Assembly (NCBI RefSeq): GCF_050699935.1 | Contig: NZ_JBOHGB010000003.1 | Span: 1-64,000 of the forward strand | Length of the DNA stretch: 64,000 nucleotides | Source: Actinophytocola sp050699935 | Lineage (GTDB): Bacteria; Actinomycetota; Actinomycetes; Mycobacteriales; Pseudonocardiaceae | Direction: 5' to 3' | Shown here: positions 32,243 to 39,586 of the stretch, one piece after another | Numbering within the stretch: the first letter of the stretch is position 1 | Layout of the letters: every line of letters begins with the position of its first letter | Translations under genes and position numbers: made by a program | Notes under the pieces: model-generated | What the model saw: the letters and a program-made list of their open reading frames with translations, nothing else | Databases searched by the model: none | Told to the model about the DNA's origin: nothing

Positions 32243-33163
32243 CTACGCGGGCAGCCGGGGCAGCAGCAGGCGGGCGACGTCGAGCGCACGGCTGTCCGGC
32301 GGCGGTCCGCCCGGCGTCCAGTCCTCGGCGGTCCACACGTCGGACAGCACGGCCTTGACGAAGCCCCAGGCGACGACTCGATCCACCGGCATGTCCAGCT
32401 CGTCCGCGAGTTGCTCGACGCGCGCCGGGACCAGCGCGGTCAGCGTCTCGTCCCGGTCGTGCGGATCGGGGTTGAACAGCAGCGACGTGGTCTCGTAGCC
32501 CGGATCGCCGACGACGCCGTGCGGGTCGATGGCCAGCCACGGCTCCCGGGTCGCGCGCAGGATGTTGTCGTGGTGCAGGTCGCCGTGCAGCACGACGCGC
32601 TCGGTGGCCGACGCGCACAGCTCGCGCATCAGCCCGCCGGCCCGGGCCACGAGGTCGCCGGACAGCGGACCGCCGCGGCCGTGGCGAGCGAGGTACTCGT
32701 CGAAGGCCCGGGCCTGCGTCACGAGGTCAGGCATCAGCTCGTCCGGCGGTGGGACCGCGAGCCGCCGCATGACGCCGGCCGCGATGGAGGTCGCCTCGGT
32801 GTCGTGGGCCGGCACCAGGTCACGGAGTCGGTCGCCCGGCTCGGCCCGCTCCAGCAGCAGCGCGCCGCGGTCGAGGTCCGCACGCAGCAGCCGCACCGCG
32901 CCCCGGCCGGCGAACGCGCGCAGGGCCGGGGCCTCGTCGCGCAGCGAGTCGGCGCCCGGCACGCCCAGCTTGAGCACGGCCGGAGTCCCGTCGCCGCGGG
33001 TCACGGCGACGACATAGTGATAGGTGAGGATGAAGGGCGTGCCGATGGTCAGGTCCCAGTCGCGGGCGACGCCGGCCAGGACGCGCGGGAGGGCGGCCAG
33101 CCAGCGCGCGCCGCCCGCGCCCCACACGGTCTCGACGTTGCGCCGCAGCGCGTCGGGGATCAC
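32243..33163 (-). CDS. Aminoglycoside/hydroxyurea phosphotransferase family kinase
   Basis: 306-residue kinase of the streptomycin 6-/hydroxyurea-phosphotransferase family. Nucleotide-binding FILTYHYVVAVTRGDGTPAVLKLG is near residue 45, the catalytic loop is VVLHGDLHHDNILRA with Asp/Asn, then LAIDPHGVVGDPGYET (metal-binding Asp). It could phosphorylate an aminoglycoside, hydroxyurea or a metabolite; chromosomal copies in actinomycetes usually have no shown resistance role. The GTG start overlaps the GDPD stop (GTGA). Confidence 0.85.
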   Translation of the reverse strand: MIPDALRRNVETVWGAGGARWLAALPRVLAGVARDWDLTIGTPFILTYHYVVAVTRGDGTPAVLKLGVPGADSLRDEAPALRAFAGRGAVRLLRADLDRGALLLERAEPGDRLRDLVPAHDTEATSIAAGVMRRLAVPPPDELMPDLVTQARAFDEYLARHGRGGPLSGDLVARAGGLMRELCASATERVVLHGDLHHDNILRATREPWLAIDPHGVVGDPGYETTSLLFNPDPHDRDETLTALVPARVEQLADELDMPVDRVVAWGFVKAVLSDVWTAEDWTPGGPPPDSRALDVARLLLPRLPA

Positions 33164-33975
33164 CGGTCCAGCAGCGAGCGGGTCGCCGCCGGGGCGTTGG
33201 TGGCCACGTAGCGGACGCCGAGGCGGCGGCACAGCTCGATGTCCTCGGGCTCGTCGACCGTCCACGCGTACGTGTCGTGGCCGAACGCCGCGGCGCGAGT
33301 CACGTAGTCGGGATCCTGGCGCAGCAGCCGGATGCCCGGCCCGGCGAGGTCGGCGGTGCGGGGCAGGGAGCCGTCCCAGCGCATCGGGGACAGCTGGCTC
33401 AGCAGCAGTACGGTCGGCAGGGTCGCGGAGTGCTGGCGGATGCGGCGCACGGCCCTCGCGGAGAAGGACATCATCACGACCGGAGAGTCCTCTATGGATT
33501 TTGGGTTGGCCAGGCCGTAGCGGCTGAGCAGGGCGATCAGCTTCGTCTCCACCAGGCCGCCGTAGCGGACCGGGTGCTTGGTCTCGATGAACAGCTTCGT
33601 GCCCGGCGAGTCGGCGATCAGGTCCAGCAGCGACTCCAGGGTCAGCACCCCGTGGTCGTTCGGGTCGGGCGTCCACACCCGCTCGTGCACCAGGTCGTCG
33701 GCGTGCTCGGGCATCGCCGCGTCGTACCGGCCGTAGTCCAGTTCGGACATTCGCTCCAGCGTGAGCGTGCTGACCACGCCGCGGCCGGTCGAGGTGCGGT
33801 CCACCCTCCGGTCGTGAACGCACACGAGGTGACCGTCGCGGGTCAGGCGTACGTCGCATTCGAGGCCGTCGGCGCCCTGCTCCAGGGCGAGCGCGTACGC
33901 GGCTACCGTGTGCTCCGCCCGGTGTGCGGAGGCTCCCCGATGCGCCACAACTGTGGGCTGCACGGCGCGGATCAT
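33160..33975 (-). CDS. Glycerophosphodiester phosphodiesterase
   Basis: 271-residue cytosolic GDPD of UgpQ type: the N-terminal VVAHRGASAHRAEHTVAAY (catalytic His/Arg), GLECDVRLTRDGHLVCVHDRRVDRTS (Glu/Asp metal site, catalytic His), KLFIETKHP and the C-terminal AWTVDEPEDIELCRRLGVRYVATNAP. It hydrolyses glycerophosphodiesters to glycerol-3-phosphate. No signal peptide. Its end overlaps the kinase start; it is divergent from the P450 gene with only 25 bp between starts. Confidence 0.93.
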   Translation of the reverse strand: MIRAVQPTVVAHRGASAHRAEHTVAAYALALEQGADGLECDVRLTRDGHLVCVHDRRVDRTSTGRGVVSTLTLERMSELDYGRYDAAMPEHADDLVHERVWTPDPNDHGVLTLESLLDLIADSPGTKLFIETKHPVRYGGLVETKLIALLSRYGLANPKSIEDSPVVMMSFSARAVRRIRQHSATLPTVLLLSQLSPMRWDGSLPRTADLAGPGIRLLRQDPDYVTRAAAFGHDTYAWTVDEPEDIELCRRLGVRYVATNAPAATRSLLDR

Positions 33976-34000
33976 CGCACAGAAGAGTTACGGTCGCCTG

Positions 34001-35182
34001 GTGTTCGATCCGAACGATCCGGTGTTCCTCGCCGACCCGTATCCGGCGTTCGCGTCCTTGCGCGACGAGGGCGAGGTGCACTGGCACGAGGGCCTGGGGA
34101 TCGCGGTCGCGGTGTCGCACGCGGCCTGCTCGGCGGTGCTGCGCGACCGCTCCGCCGGGCGGCTGTGGCAGGACAAGGAGCCGGTCGAGGAGTTCGCGGC
34201 GTTCAACCTGCTGCACCAGAACTCGCTGCTGGAGAACGAGCCGCCGCGGCACACGCGGCTGCGCAGGCTCATCTCGGCGGCGTTCGGGCGCGGGCACACC
34301 GCGCGTTTGGAGCCGTGGGTCCGGTTGGTCGCGGGTCGAATGGTCGACTCGCTCGCTTCCGCCATCGCCGTCGACGGATCCGCCGACCTGCTCACACATC
34401 TCGCGGCGCCGCTGCCGGTCGAGGTGATCGCGGAGCTGCTCGGGGTGCCGGCGGCGGACCGGCCGCGGCTGCAGCCGTGGTCGAACGCGATCGTGAAGAT
34501 GTACGAGTACGACCTGCCGGCCGACCGGGCCGCGGCGGCGGAGGCCGCGGCCGGCGAGTTCGTGGCGTACCTGCGGTCGCTGGCCGCGGCGCGCGCTTCG
34601 TCACCGGGGTCCGATCTGATCAGTGATCTGGTGTCGGTGCGCGACGGGTCGGATCGGCTGTCGGACGACGAGCTCGTCGGTACGGCGGTGTTGTTGCTGA
34701 TGGCCGGCCACGAGGCGACGGTGAACGTGATCGGCAACGGGGTGCTCGCGCTGATGCGCGACCGGTCGGAGTGGGCGCGGCTGATGGCGTCGCCCGCCCT
34801 GCTGCCGACCGCGACCGAGGAGCTGATCCGGTTCGACGCGCCCTTGCAGCTGTTCGAGCGGACGGCGACCGCGCCCACGTCCGTCGCCGGGTACCGGTTG
34901 GAGCCGGGCGAGAGGATCGGCGCGCTGCTCGGGGCGGCCGCGCGGGATCCGGTGGTGTTCGGATCGCCGGACCGGCTCGACGTGGGCCGGTCCCCCAACC
35001 CGCACCTCGGTTTCGGGGCGGGGATCCACTACTGCGTGGGGGCGCCGCTGGCCCGCGTGGAGATCGAGGCGGCGCTGGAGGCCCTGGTCACGCGGCTGCC
35101 GGGGTTGAGGTTGGCGGCGGAGCCGGAGCGGCGTGGGGAGTTCGTGATCCGCGGCCTGCGCACGCTCCCGGTGACTGTCTGA
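34001..35182 (+). CDS. Cytochrome P450
   Basis: 393-residue class-I bacterial P450: I-helix LLMAGHEATVN (oxygen-binding, with the acid-alcohol pair replaced by E-A-T), ExxR in TEELIRFD, and heme loop FGAGIHYCVGAPLARVE with the thiolate Cys at residue 345. The GTG start lies seven bases after a TACGGT hexamer, suggesting a leaderless mRNA. No ferredoxin or reductase gene is adjacent and the substrate is unknown. Upstream open frame was rejected as start because it lies within the divergent GDPD gene. Confidence 0.93.
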   Translation: MFDPNDPVFLADPYPAFASLRDEGEVHWHEGLGIAVAVSHAACSAVLRDRSAGRLWQDKEPVEEFAAFNLLHQNSLLENEPPRHTRLRRLISAAFGRGHTARLEPWVRLVAGRMVDSLASAIAVDGSADLLTHLAAPLPVEVIAELLGVPAADRPRLQPWSNAIVKMYEYDLPADRAAAAEAAAGEFVAYLRSLAAARASSPGSDLISDLVSVRDGSDRLSDDELVGTAVLLLMAGHEATVNVIGNGVLALMRDRSEWARLMASPALLPTATEELIRFDAPLQLFERTATAPTSVAGYRLEPGERIGALLGAAARDPVVFGSPDRLDVGRSPNPHLGFGAGIHYCVGAPLARVEIEAALEALVTRLPGLRLAAEPERRGEFVIRGLRTLPVTV

Positions 35183-35504
35183 CTCTGGCGTCTGCTCCGT
35201 GCTCGCTGATCGCCTGGCAGTCCTGGCCCGCAGGCTCGCTGCCTGCTGCCTGCTGCCTGCTGGCCCGCTGTCCGATGGCCCGCTGTCCGATGGCGGCTTC
35301 GTTGACCGTCTGAGGGTGGTCCGCATGGGCTGTTCGACAGCGGGCCCGCCCGGGGGCCCCCCGATTTCCAGCCTATTCGCGAGCACCGACGGGGACGGGC
35401 CGCTTTGCGGCGGCTGTGGACAACTCGCCGGTGCGAATGGCGCGATCGTGGTGCGCGTGATGAGCGCTGATCGAGGGCCGCGTCGAGGGGCTGGGCCGGG
35501 ACGG
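35183..35504. other. Non-coding region after the P450 gene
   Basis: No supported gene. It holds a run of CTGCTGC-like slippage sequence, a perfect 15-bp direct repeat GGCCCGCTGTCCGAT at 35262-35276 and 35277-35291, a GC-rich inverted stretch near 35340-35360 that could terminate the P450 transcript, and an isolated DnaA-box-like CTGTGGACAA at 35414-35423 without the rest of the composite element. Confidence 0.6.
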
Positions 35505-35660
35505 CTGGACTCGCCGGACCGAACGTTGAACTCGCGGGACCGGAACGTTGGACACGCGGTACTGGAGCGTTGGACTCGCGAGTCGGGAGCGTTGAACTCG
35601 CGGACGGGAACGGGGGAAACGCGAGTCCGGAGTGGGGGACTCGCGGGCGGGAGTGGGGTG
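35505..35660. repeat. 22-bp tandem repeat array III
   Basis: About seven direct units of the GGACTCGCGGGTC / GGAACGTT family, including variants with GAACTCGCGG and GAAACGCGAG. It lies between the converging P450 and DUF4328 genes and runs to within a few bases of the DUF4328 stop. Non-coding here. Confidence 0.88.
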
Positions 35661-35666
35661 GGTGGG

Positions 35667-36551
35667 TTAGCGGCGGGAGGGGGTGGGGCGGGTTTCGCGG
35701 AGGGGTGGGGTGGGGGCGTTGTGCACGCTGAGGACTCGTAGGTGGCGGAGGCGTTTCGGGTCGAGGGGGGCCACGAGGGCGGACAGGCGGCGGATCGTCA
35801 GGGCAGTTAGGACGGCCACTGTTGTCGCGGCCAGGTCGGTGGCGGCGCTCAGGAGTACGCCGTCGGCCTGGGACTGGACGCCGGTGCGGAAGCGCCAGGC
35901 GATCGTCGTCACGAAGAGGACGCCGCTCACCACCCACGCGGCCCACCAGATCTTCGTGGCGCGGGTCGGGGTCGGGCGCTCGTCGCCCGGGCGGCGCAGG
36001 ACGTGGTGCTCCAGCTCGGCGAGGATCACGCCCGCCATCGCCAGGTTCACGCCCGGCACCAGCAGGTACACGAGCACCTGCCAGTCACGGCGGTGCGGCG
36101 CCTGCTCGGCGACCTCGGCGGCGGCGTGCCGGGCGAGGTACAGCCACCACACGGTCACCACCACCGCCAGCGCGCCGAACGCCAGCGCCAGCACGGCGCC
36201 GATCGTCACCACGGCGTCGGACGTCGCCACGAGCCGGTCGGACAGCGCGCCGCCCCGGCTGCGCAGCAGCACCACGTAGCGCCAGACCTCGCCGGCGGCG
36301 GCCGACAGCGTCAGCGCGGCGAGCGCCCACATCATCGCGGCCGCGTGCCCGCTGACAATCCGCACGCGGTCGACGGTGACCGGCTCCCCCGCGCCCAGGC
36401 GCGCGCCGGGCACGGTCGTGGGCCAGCGCCAGGCCAGCGGCGGGAAGCCCCAGCGCGGCATCTCGGTGTAGCGGGGCGGCCCGAGGTACGGCAGCCGGCG
36501 ACGCGGCTGCCGTGCGGGTCGGAACGGGCTCGTAGCCACCCACCTGGTCAT
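35667..36551 (-). CDS. DUF4328 membrane protein
   Basis: 294 residues with a Pro/Arg-rich cytosolic N-terminus (about 1-60, WVATSPFRPARQPRRR, PRYTEMPRWGFPPLAW), then six predicted helices grouped in pairs, as in DUF4328 proteins (WWLYLARHAAAEVA and PGVNLAMAGVILAELEHHVLRR). Function unknown. The ATG overlaps the rhodanese stop (ATGA), giving translational coupling. Confidence 0.8.
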   Translation of the reverse strand: MTRWVATSPFRPARQPRRRLPYLGPPRYTEMPRWGFPPLAWRWPTTVPGARLGAGEPVTVDRVRIVSGHAAAMMWALAALTLSAAAGEVWRYVVLLRSRGGALSDRLVATSDAVVTIGAVLALAFGALAVVVTVWWLYLARHAAAEVAEQAPHRRDWQVLVYLLVPGVNLAMAGVILAELEHHVLRRPGDERPTPTRATKIWWAAWVVSGVLFVTTIAWRFRTGVQSQADGVLLSAATDLAATTVAVLTALTIRRLSALVAPLDPKRLRHLRVLSVHNAPTPPLRETRPTPSRR

Positions 36552-36886
36552 ATGACCTGCGGTTCGCCCTCGGCGCAGGTGAGGCCGCGACCGGCGGCCT
36601 GCCAGGACTGCATGCCGCCGTCGACGTTGCGTGCCTCCCACCCGTTCGCGTTCAGGTAGGCGGTGACGCGCGCCGAGCGGCCGCCGCTGCGGCAGATGAC
36701 CAGGAGCTCCTGGTCGTCCGGCAGCTCGCCGAGGCGGCCGGCCAGCTCGCTCATCGGGATGTGCTGGGCTTGCGGCGCGTGGCCGGCGTCCCACTCGTCC
36801 TGCTCGCGCACGTCCAGCAGGACGGTCTGCTCCGGCAGCTCGGCCGGAAGCTCGGGCACGGCCACGGACGGGACCTGCGATGGCAT
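36548..36886 (-). CDS. Rhodanese-like domain protein
   Basis: 112-residue single-domain sulfurtransferase: VLLDVREQDEWDAGHAPQAQHIPMSEL and active-site loop VICRSGGRSARV with the persulfide Cys, then LNANGWEARNVDGGMQSW. The start was placed at the ATG opening MPSQVPSV; the frame extends 18 codons upstream into the DUF397 gene. It may donate sulfur or detoxify cyanide; no specific partner is evident. Confidence 0.93.
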   Translation of the reverse strand: MPSQVPSVAVPELPAELPEQTVLLDVREQDEWDAGHAPQAQHIPMSELAGRLGELPDDQELLVICRSGGRSARVTAYLNANGWEARNVDGGMQSWQAAGRGLTCAEGEPQVI

Positions 36887-37104
36887 CACACCGACGATGC
36901 TGCCACGCCGTCCCGTAGGACGCCCGTGAGCTGCGCCCACCCGGCGGCCGGGAACGCGAGCACCCCGGCGGCAGGCTCCTTTGAGTCCCGCACGGCGACG
37001 GCCGGACCGGCGACGGCGACCTCGACACAGGCACCGTTGCTGCCGTCTTGGCCGCTGCGGCTGCTCTTACGCCACGCGATCCCGGAGAGGTCCACAGTGG
37101 ACAC
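36886..37104 (-). CDS. DUF397 protein
   Basis: 72-residue protein with the DUF397 hallmark WRKSSRSGQDGSNGACVEVA and VAVRDSKEP...LAFPAAGWAQL. These small proteins pair with Scr1-type HTH/DUF5753 regulators in actinomycetes, affecting development and antibiotic production. GTG 37104 has a GGGAGG site at good spacing and matches the usual family N-terminus; an ATG six codons earlier overlaps the regulator stop. Cotranscribed with the regulator. Confidence 0.9.
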   Translation of the reverse strand: MSTVDLSGIAWRKSSRSGQDGSNGACVEVAVAGPAVAVRDSKEPAAGVLAFPAAGWAQLTGVLRDGVAASSV

Positions 37105-37118
37105 TCTTATCGCCTCCC

Positions 37119-37961
37119 TCATCCCCGCAGCTCGCCGTCTATCCGCTCCAGCAAGGAGATCGAGTCGGTGGGGCTCAAGGCCTCACTGCGAAGCTGCTCG
37201 AACTTAATGCTAGCTGCTTCCACCTCCTTCTCATTCTCGATATGCAGGGCCCCGGTCGTGTATTCGACATAGAGCATCTCGGCGTCGTCGGGATCGGGGA
37301 AGTCGAGGAGGACGAAGCCGCCATCCATCGCGCTGTGCGCACCATTTGCCAGAGTGAGGATCTGGAGGGTCACGGTGGTGAAGGCGGCCGCTTCGATCAT
37401 GAAGCTGAGCTGTTCGCGCATTACGTGCGGCCCGCCGACCTCTCGGCGGAGCGCGGCTTCATCGATGATCGCGGTGAGGTGGAGGGGGTTGTCCTCGGAC
37501 AGCAGGCGATCCTGCCGGATCCGCCGAACCTTCACATCGTTCTCGAGTTCGGCGCGCGTTCGGCGGCGCCGACCGCTGCCGAACAGCGCGCGGATGTAGG
37601 TCTCGGTCTGGAGGAGGCCCGGGAGGTTCAGGCCCGGGAACTCCTTGACCTCCGTCGCGAAGGTCTCGACGTCTACGTAGCCCAGGTCCGTGACGCCGTA
37701 AGCGCGGAACCACAACGGTTTCGCCGCCTCGCGGGTTTGGTCCAGCAGGTCCGGGTCGTAGACGTCGTAGAGGTCCATGGCCGATCTGACGAAGTGCACG
37801 TCGGCCTTGGTCACGCCCGTCTCGATGCGGTGCAGGGCGCTGCGCTTCTTGTCCAGGCGCACGGCGGCCTGGTCGAGGTTCATGCCCGCGGACTCCCGCA
37901 TGCTCCGCAGCCGCCGACCCAGTCGACGCCTGAGGAACGGCGCCTTGTTGTGCGTGTTCAA
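37119..37961 (-). CDS. Scr1-type HTH/DUF5753 regulator
   Basis: About 280 residues. The N-terminal XRE HTH (about 5-65) has LRRRLGRRLRSMRESAGMNLDQAAVRLDKKRSALHRIETG. The DUF5753 domain begins near residue 95 with GLNLPGLLQTETYIRALF, then DNPLHLTAIIDEAALRREVGGPHVMREQL and YVEYTTGALHIEN. This is the standard partner of DUF397. The start is uncertain: TTG at 37961 after GGGAG is proposed; no ATG/GTG fits the HTH spacing. Confidence 0.88.
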   Translation of the reverse strand: MNTHNKAPFLRRRLGRRLRSMRESAGMNLDQAAVRLDKKRSALHRIETGVTKADVHFVRSAMDLYDVYDPDLLDQTREAAKPLWFRAYGVTDLGYVDVETFATEVKEFPGLNLPGLLQTETYIRALFGSGRRRRTRAELENDVKVRRIRQDRLLSEDNPLHLTAIIDEAALRREVGGPHVMREQLSFMIEAAAFTTVTLQILTLANGAHSAMDGGFVLLDFPDPDDAEMLYVEYTTGALHIENEKEVEAASIKFEQLRSEALSPTDSISLLERIDGELRG

Positions 37962-38121
37962 CTCCAGCTCCCGGTGACTCCCAGTGGCTACATGATCGCA
38001 GCCCGGAATCCCGGGGCTGGGATTTCCACGCGGGATTTCCGCCCTTCCGCGTACTGAACGTCCGCGTCCTGACGTTGATCCCGCCACCCGGATGCTGGGA
38101 GCCCTACCGAAAGGAGATCCC

Positions 38122-38484
38122 GTGTACGGACGACTGTTCACCCTGACGACCATCGACGACGACAGCAAGGTCTTCGCCTGGGGCATCGAGATCGTCGGTG
38201 ACGAAGACAAGCCGGAGGACAGCGAGGCGGTCATCTACCGCAAGGACCCGGAGACCGGGCGAACGCTGTTCGGCGTGCACGACTCGGCCCAGGCGGCGTG
38301 CGACCGGTGGAGCGGGATCGTGCCGCTGGAGATCTCCTGGGAGGAGAGTTACGTGCCGATCTCGGCGATCGCCTCCGCGACGCCGGCCAGCTCCGCGCTG
38401 TCCAACGGCATGGGGTCATGGCCAGCGGACTCCGGGTCGGATTCCCTTCCCTGCCCGGTGATGTCACCCGCGGTCACGGGGTAG
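38122..38484 (+). CDS. Hypothetical protein, start well supported, 3' end doubtful
   Basis: 120 residues from GTG 38122 with a strong AAGGAG site. The N-terminal 75 residues (VYGRLFTLTTIDDDSKVFAWGIEIVG, DSEAVIYRKDPETGR, AACDRWSGIVPLEISWE) look like a real small regulatory or effector protein. The last 45 residues are Ser/Pro-rich and lie antisense to the converging gene at 38349-38600, so a lost stop or frameshift is possible. Near a Scr1/DUF397 locus. Unknown function. Confidence 0.5.
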   Translation: MYGRLFTLTTIDDDSKVFAWGIEIVGDEDKPEDSEAVIYRKDPETGRTLFGVHDSAQAACDRWSGIVPLEISWEESYVPISAIASATPASSALSNGMGSWPADSGSDSLPCPVMSPAVTG

Positions 38485-38600
38485 TACCGGCCATCCGGTT
38501 CGTAGACGGCAGCGTTCCGCGGGTGCACCTCGGTGGCGGGCGTGTAGAGCCGCAGGATGGTGCCATCGGCCAGCTCTTCGCGCCGCGGCGGATCGCACAT
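38349..38600 (-). CDS. Hypothetical small protein downstream of the sigma-factor remnant
   Basis: 83 residues (MCDPPRREELADGTILRLYTP, AAVYEPDGRYYPVTAGDITGQ, LDSAELAGVAEAIAEIGT). It starts six bases after the stop of the frameshifted partner gene, so it is the third gene of the same transcription unit. It has the look of a small soluble actinobacterial protein; no domain recognised. It overlaps the converging plus-strand hypothetical by 136 bp. Confidence 0.5.
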   Translation of the reverse strand: MCDPPRREELADGTILRLYTPATEVHPRNAAVYEPDGRYYPVTAGDITGQGRESDPESAGHDPMPLDSAELAGVAEAIAEIGT

Positions 38601-38605
38601 GCCGG

Positions 38606-39153
38606 TCAGGCGACGTCGGCGTCGGCGGCTTCCTCGGCCGTGCCACCGTAAGAGCCGATGGTCACGTCGACGAAGCCGTCGATGCCGTCTCTCGTGAAGA
38701 AGAGCGCGAGCGAGCGTTCGCGCGGAAACCACTCGGCGTCCTCCGGCACGATGCCGGTCTGCTCGCTCACGGCATCGATCAACTGATTCTCAACGACATC
38801 CACGACTTCCTGCGAAGGCGGCTCAAGATGGCCGGGCTGGTCGCCGCGGACCGGCGAGCAACCGCCGATGTCATCGGAGGACGACGTGTCGCTGGGCGGT
38901 TTGGTCGGCGGTGCCGTGCTCGACGGCGGCGCCACCGGCTGGACGCCTTGGCCCTCGGCGACGGAGCGGAGCAGCACGCCGCCGATCCCGATCGCGGCGG
39001 CGACGCCGATCGCGGCGGCGACGGTCGCGCCGCGCTGGATGCGTGCACGGCGACGGCCTGCCGGATCACGTGCTCGGCGGTGACGACCGTCGGGGGCGCA
39101 GGCACGTCGGCGATCGCGCGGAGGGTGGCCCGCGTCTGGTCGTCGATGTTCAT
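38606..39153 (-). pseudogene. Membrane partner of the ECF sigma gene, frameshifted
   Basis: The ATG overlaps the sigma-factor stop (ATGA). The first 38 or so codons read MNIDDQTRATLRAIADVPAPPTVV then HVIRQAVAVHA. A single-base shift near 39045 moves the protein to another frame, which continues IQRGATVAAAIGVAAAIGIGGVLL (one membrane helix), a Pro/Ser/Thr linker, and a C-terminal domain EVVDVVENQLIDAVSEQTGIVPEDAEWFPRE...FFTRDGIDGFVDVTIG. The layout (short cytosolic head, one helix, outer domain) is that of the membrane proteins encoded next to SigE-family sigma genes. Mutation or sequencing error. Confidence 0.7.
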
Positions 39154-39515
39154 GCTTTCCTCGCAGCGGTGTTGTCGCCGGGGTAGGCCTCGCGCAAGGC
39201 GGCGAGCCCACGGACGGTCTGGCTCTTGACGTTGCCGGTCGAGCAGCCGAGCGTGGCGGCGACCTGCTCCACGGAGAGGTCGGCGACGTAGCGGAGCACG
39301 AGCACGGCCCGCTGCCCCGGAGGTACGGCCAGGAGCGCGGCCTGCATGGCCATGCGTTCGTGGGAGCTGTGGTCGGGTGCGACCGACTGCTCCGGTAGCA
39401 CGGCCACGGGGTACTCCTTGGCCCGGCGGCGGTGCCGGGCATCGAGGAAGAGCCGGGTCAGGACGGTTCTTCGCGCCGCGAAGAACTCGGTGGACTCCTG
39501 GTCTCGTCCCCGCAC
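39150..39515 (-). CDS. SigE-family ECF sigma factor lacking most of region 2
   Basis: 121 residues. The N-terminus VRGRDQESTEFFAARR is the normal start of actinobacterial SigE-family sigma factors. It then jumps directly to VLTRLFLDARHRRRAKEYPV, which normally follows region 2. About 45 residues, the core- and -10-binding part, are missing without a frame change. Region 4 is intact: LAVPPGQRAVLVLRYVADLSVEQVAATLGCSTGNVKSQTVRGLAALRE. GTG start 39515. The product can probably bind -35 DNA but not act as a normal sigma, so this is either a decaying gene or an anti-/decoy factor. Followed by a frameshifted partner gene. Confidence 0.75.
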   Translation of the reverse strand: MRGRDQESTEFFAARRTVLTRLFLDARHRRRAKEYPVAVLPEQSVAPDHSSHERMAMQAALLAVPPGQRAVLVLRYVADLSVEQVAATLGCSTGNVKSQTVRGLAALREAYPGDNTAARKA

Positions 39516-39586
39516 TCTCGACCACCTCCGGCCCCTTCTACACGGAACCGCCCCCGACGGTTGCACGAGTGCGAGAAAGTGGCGGG

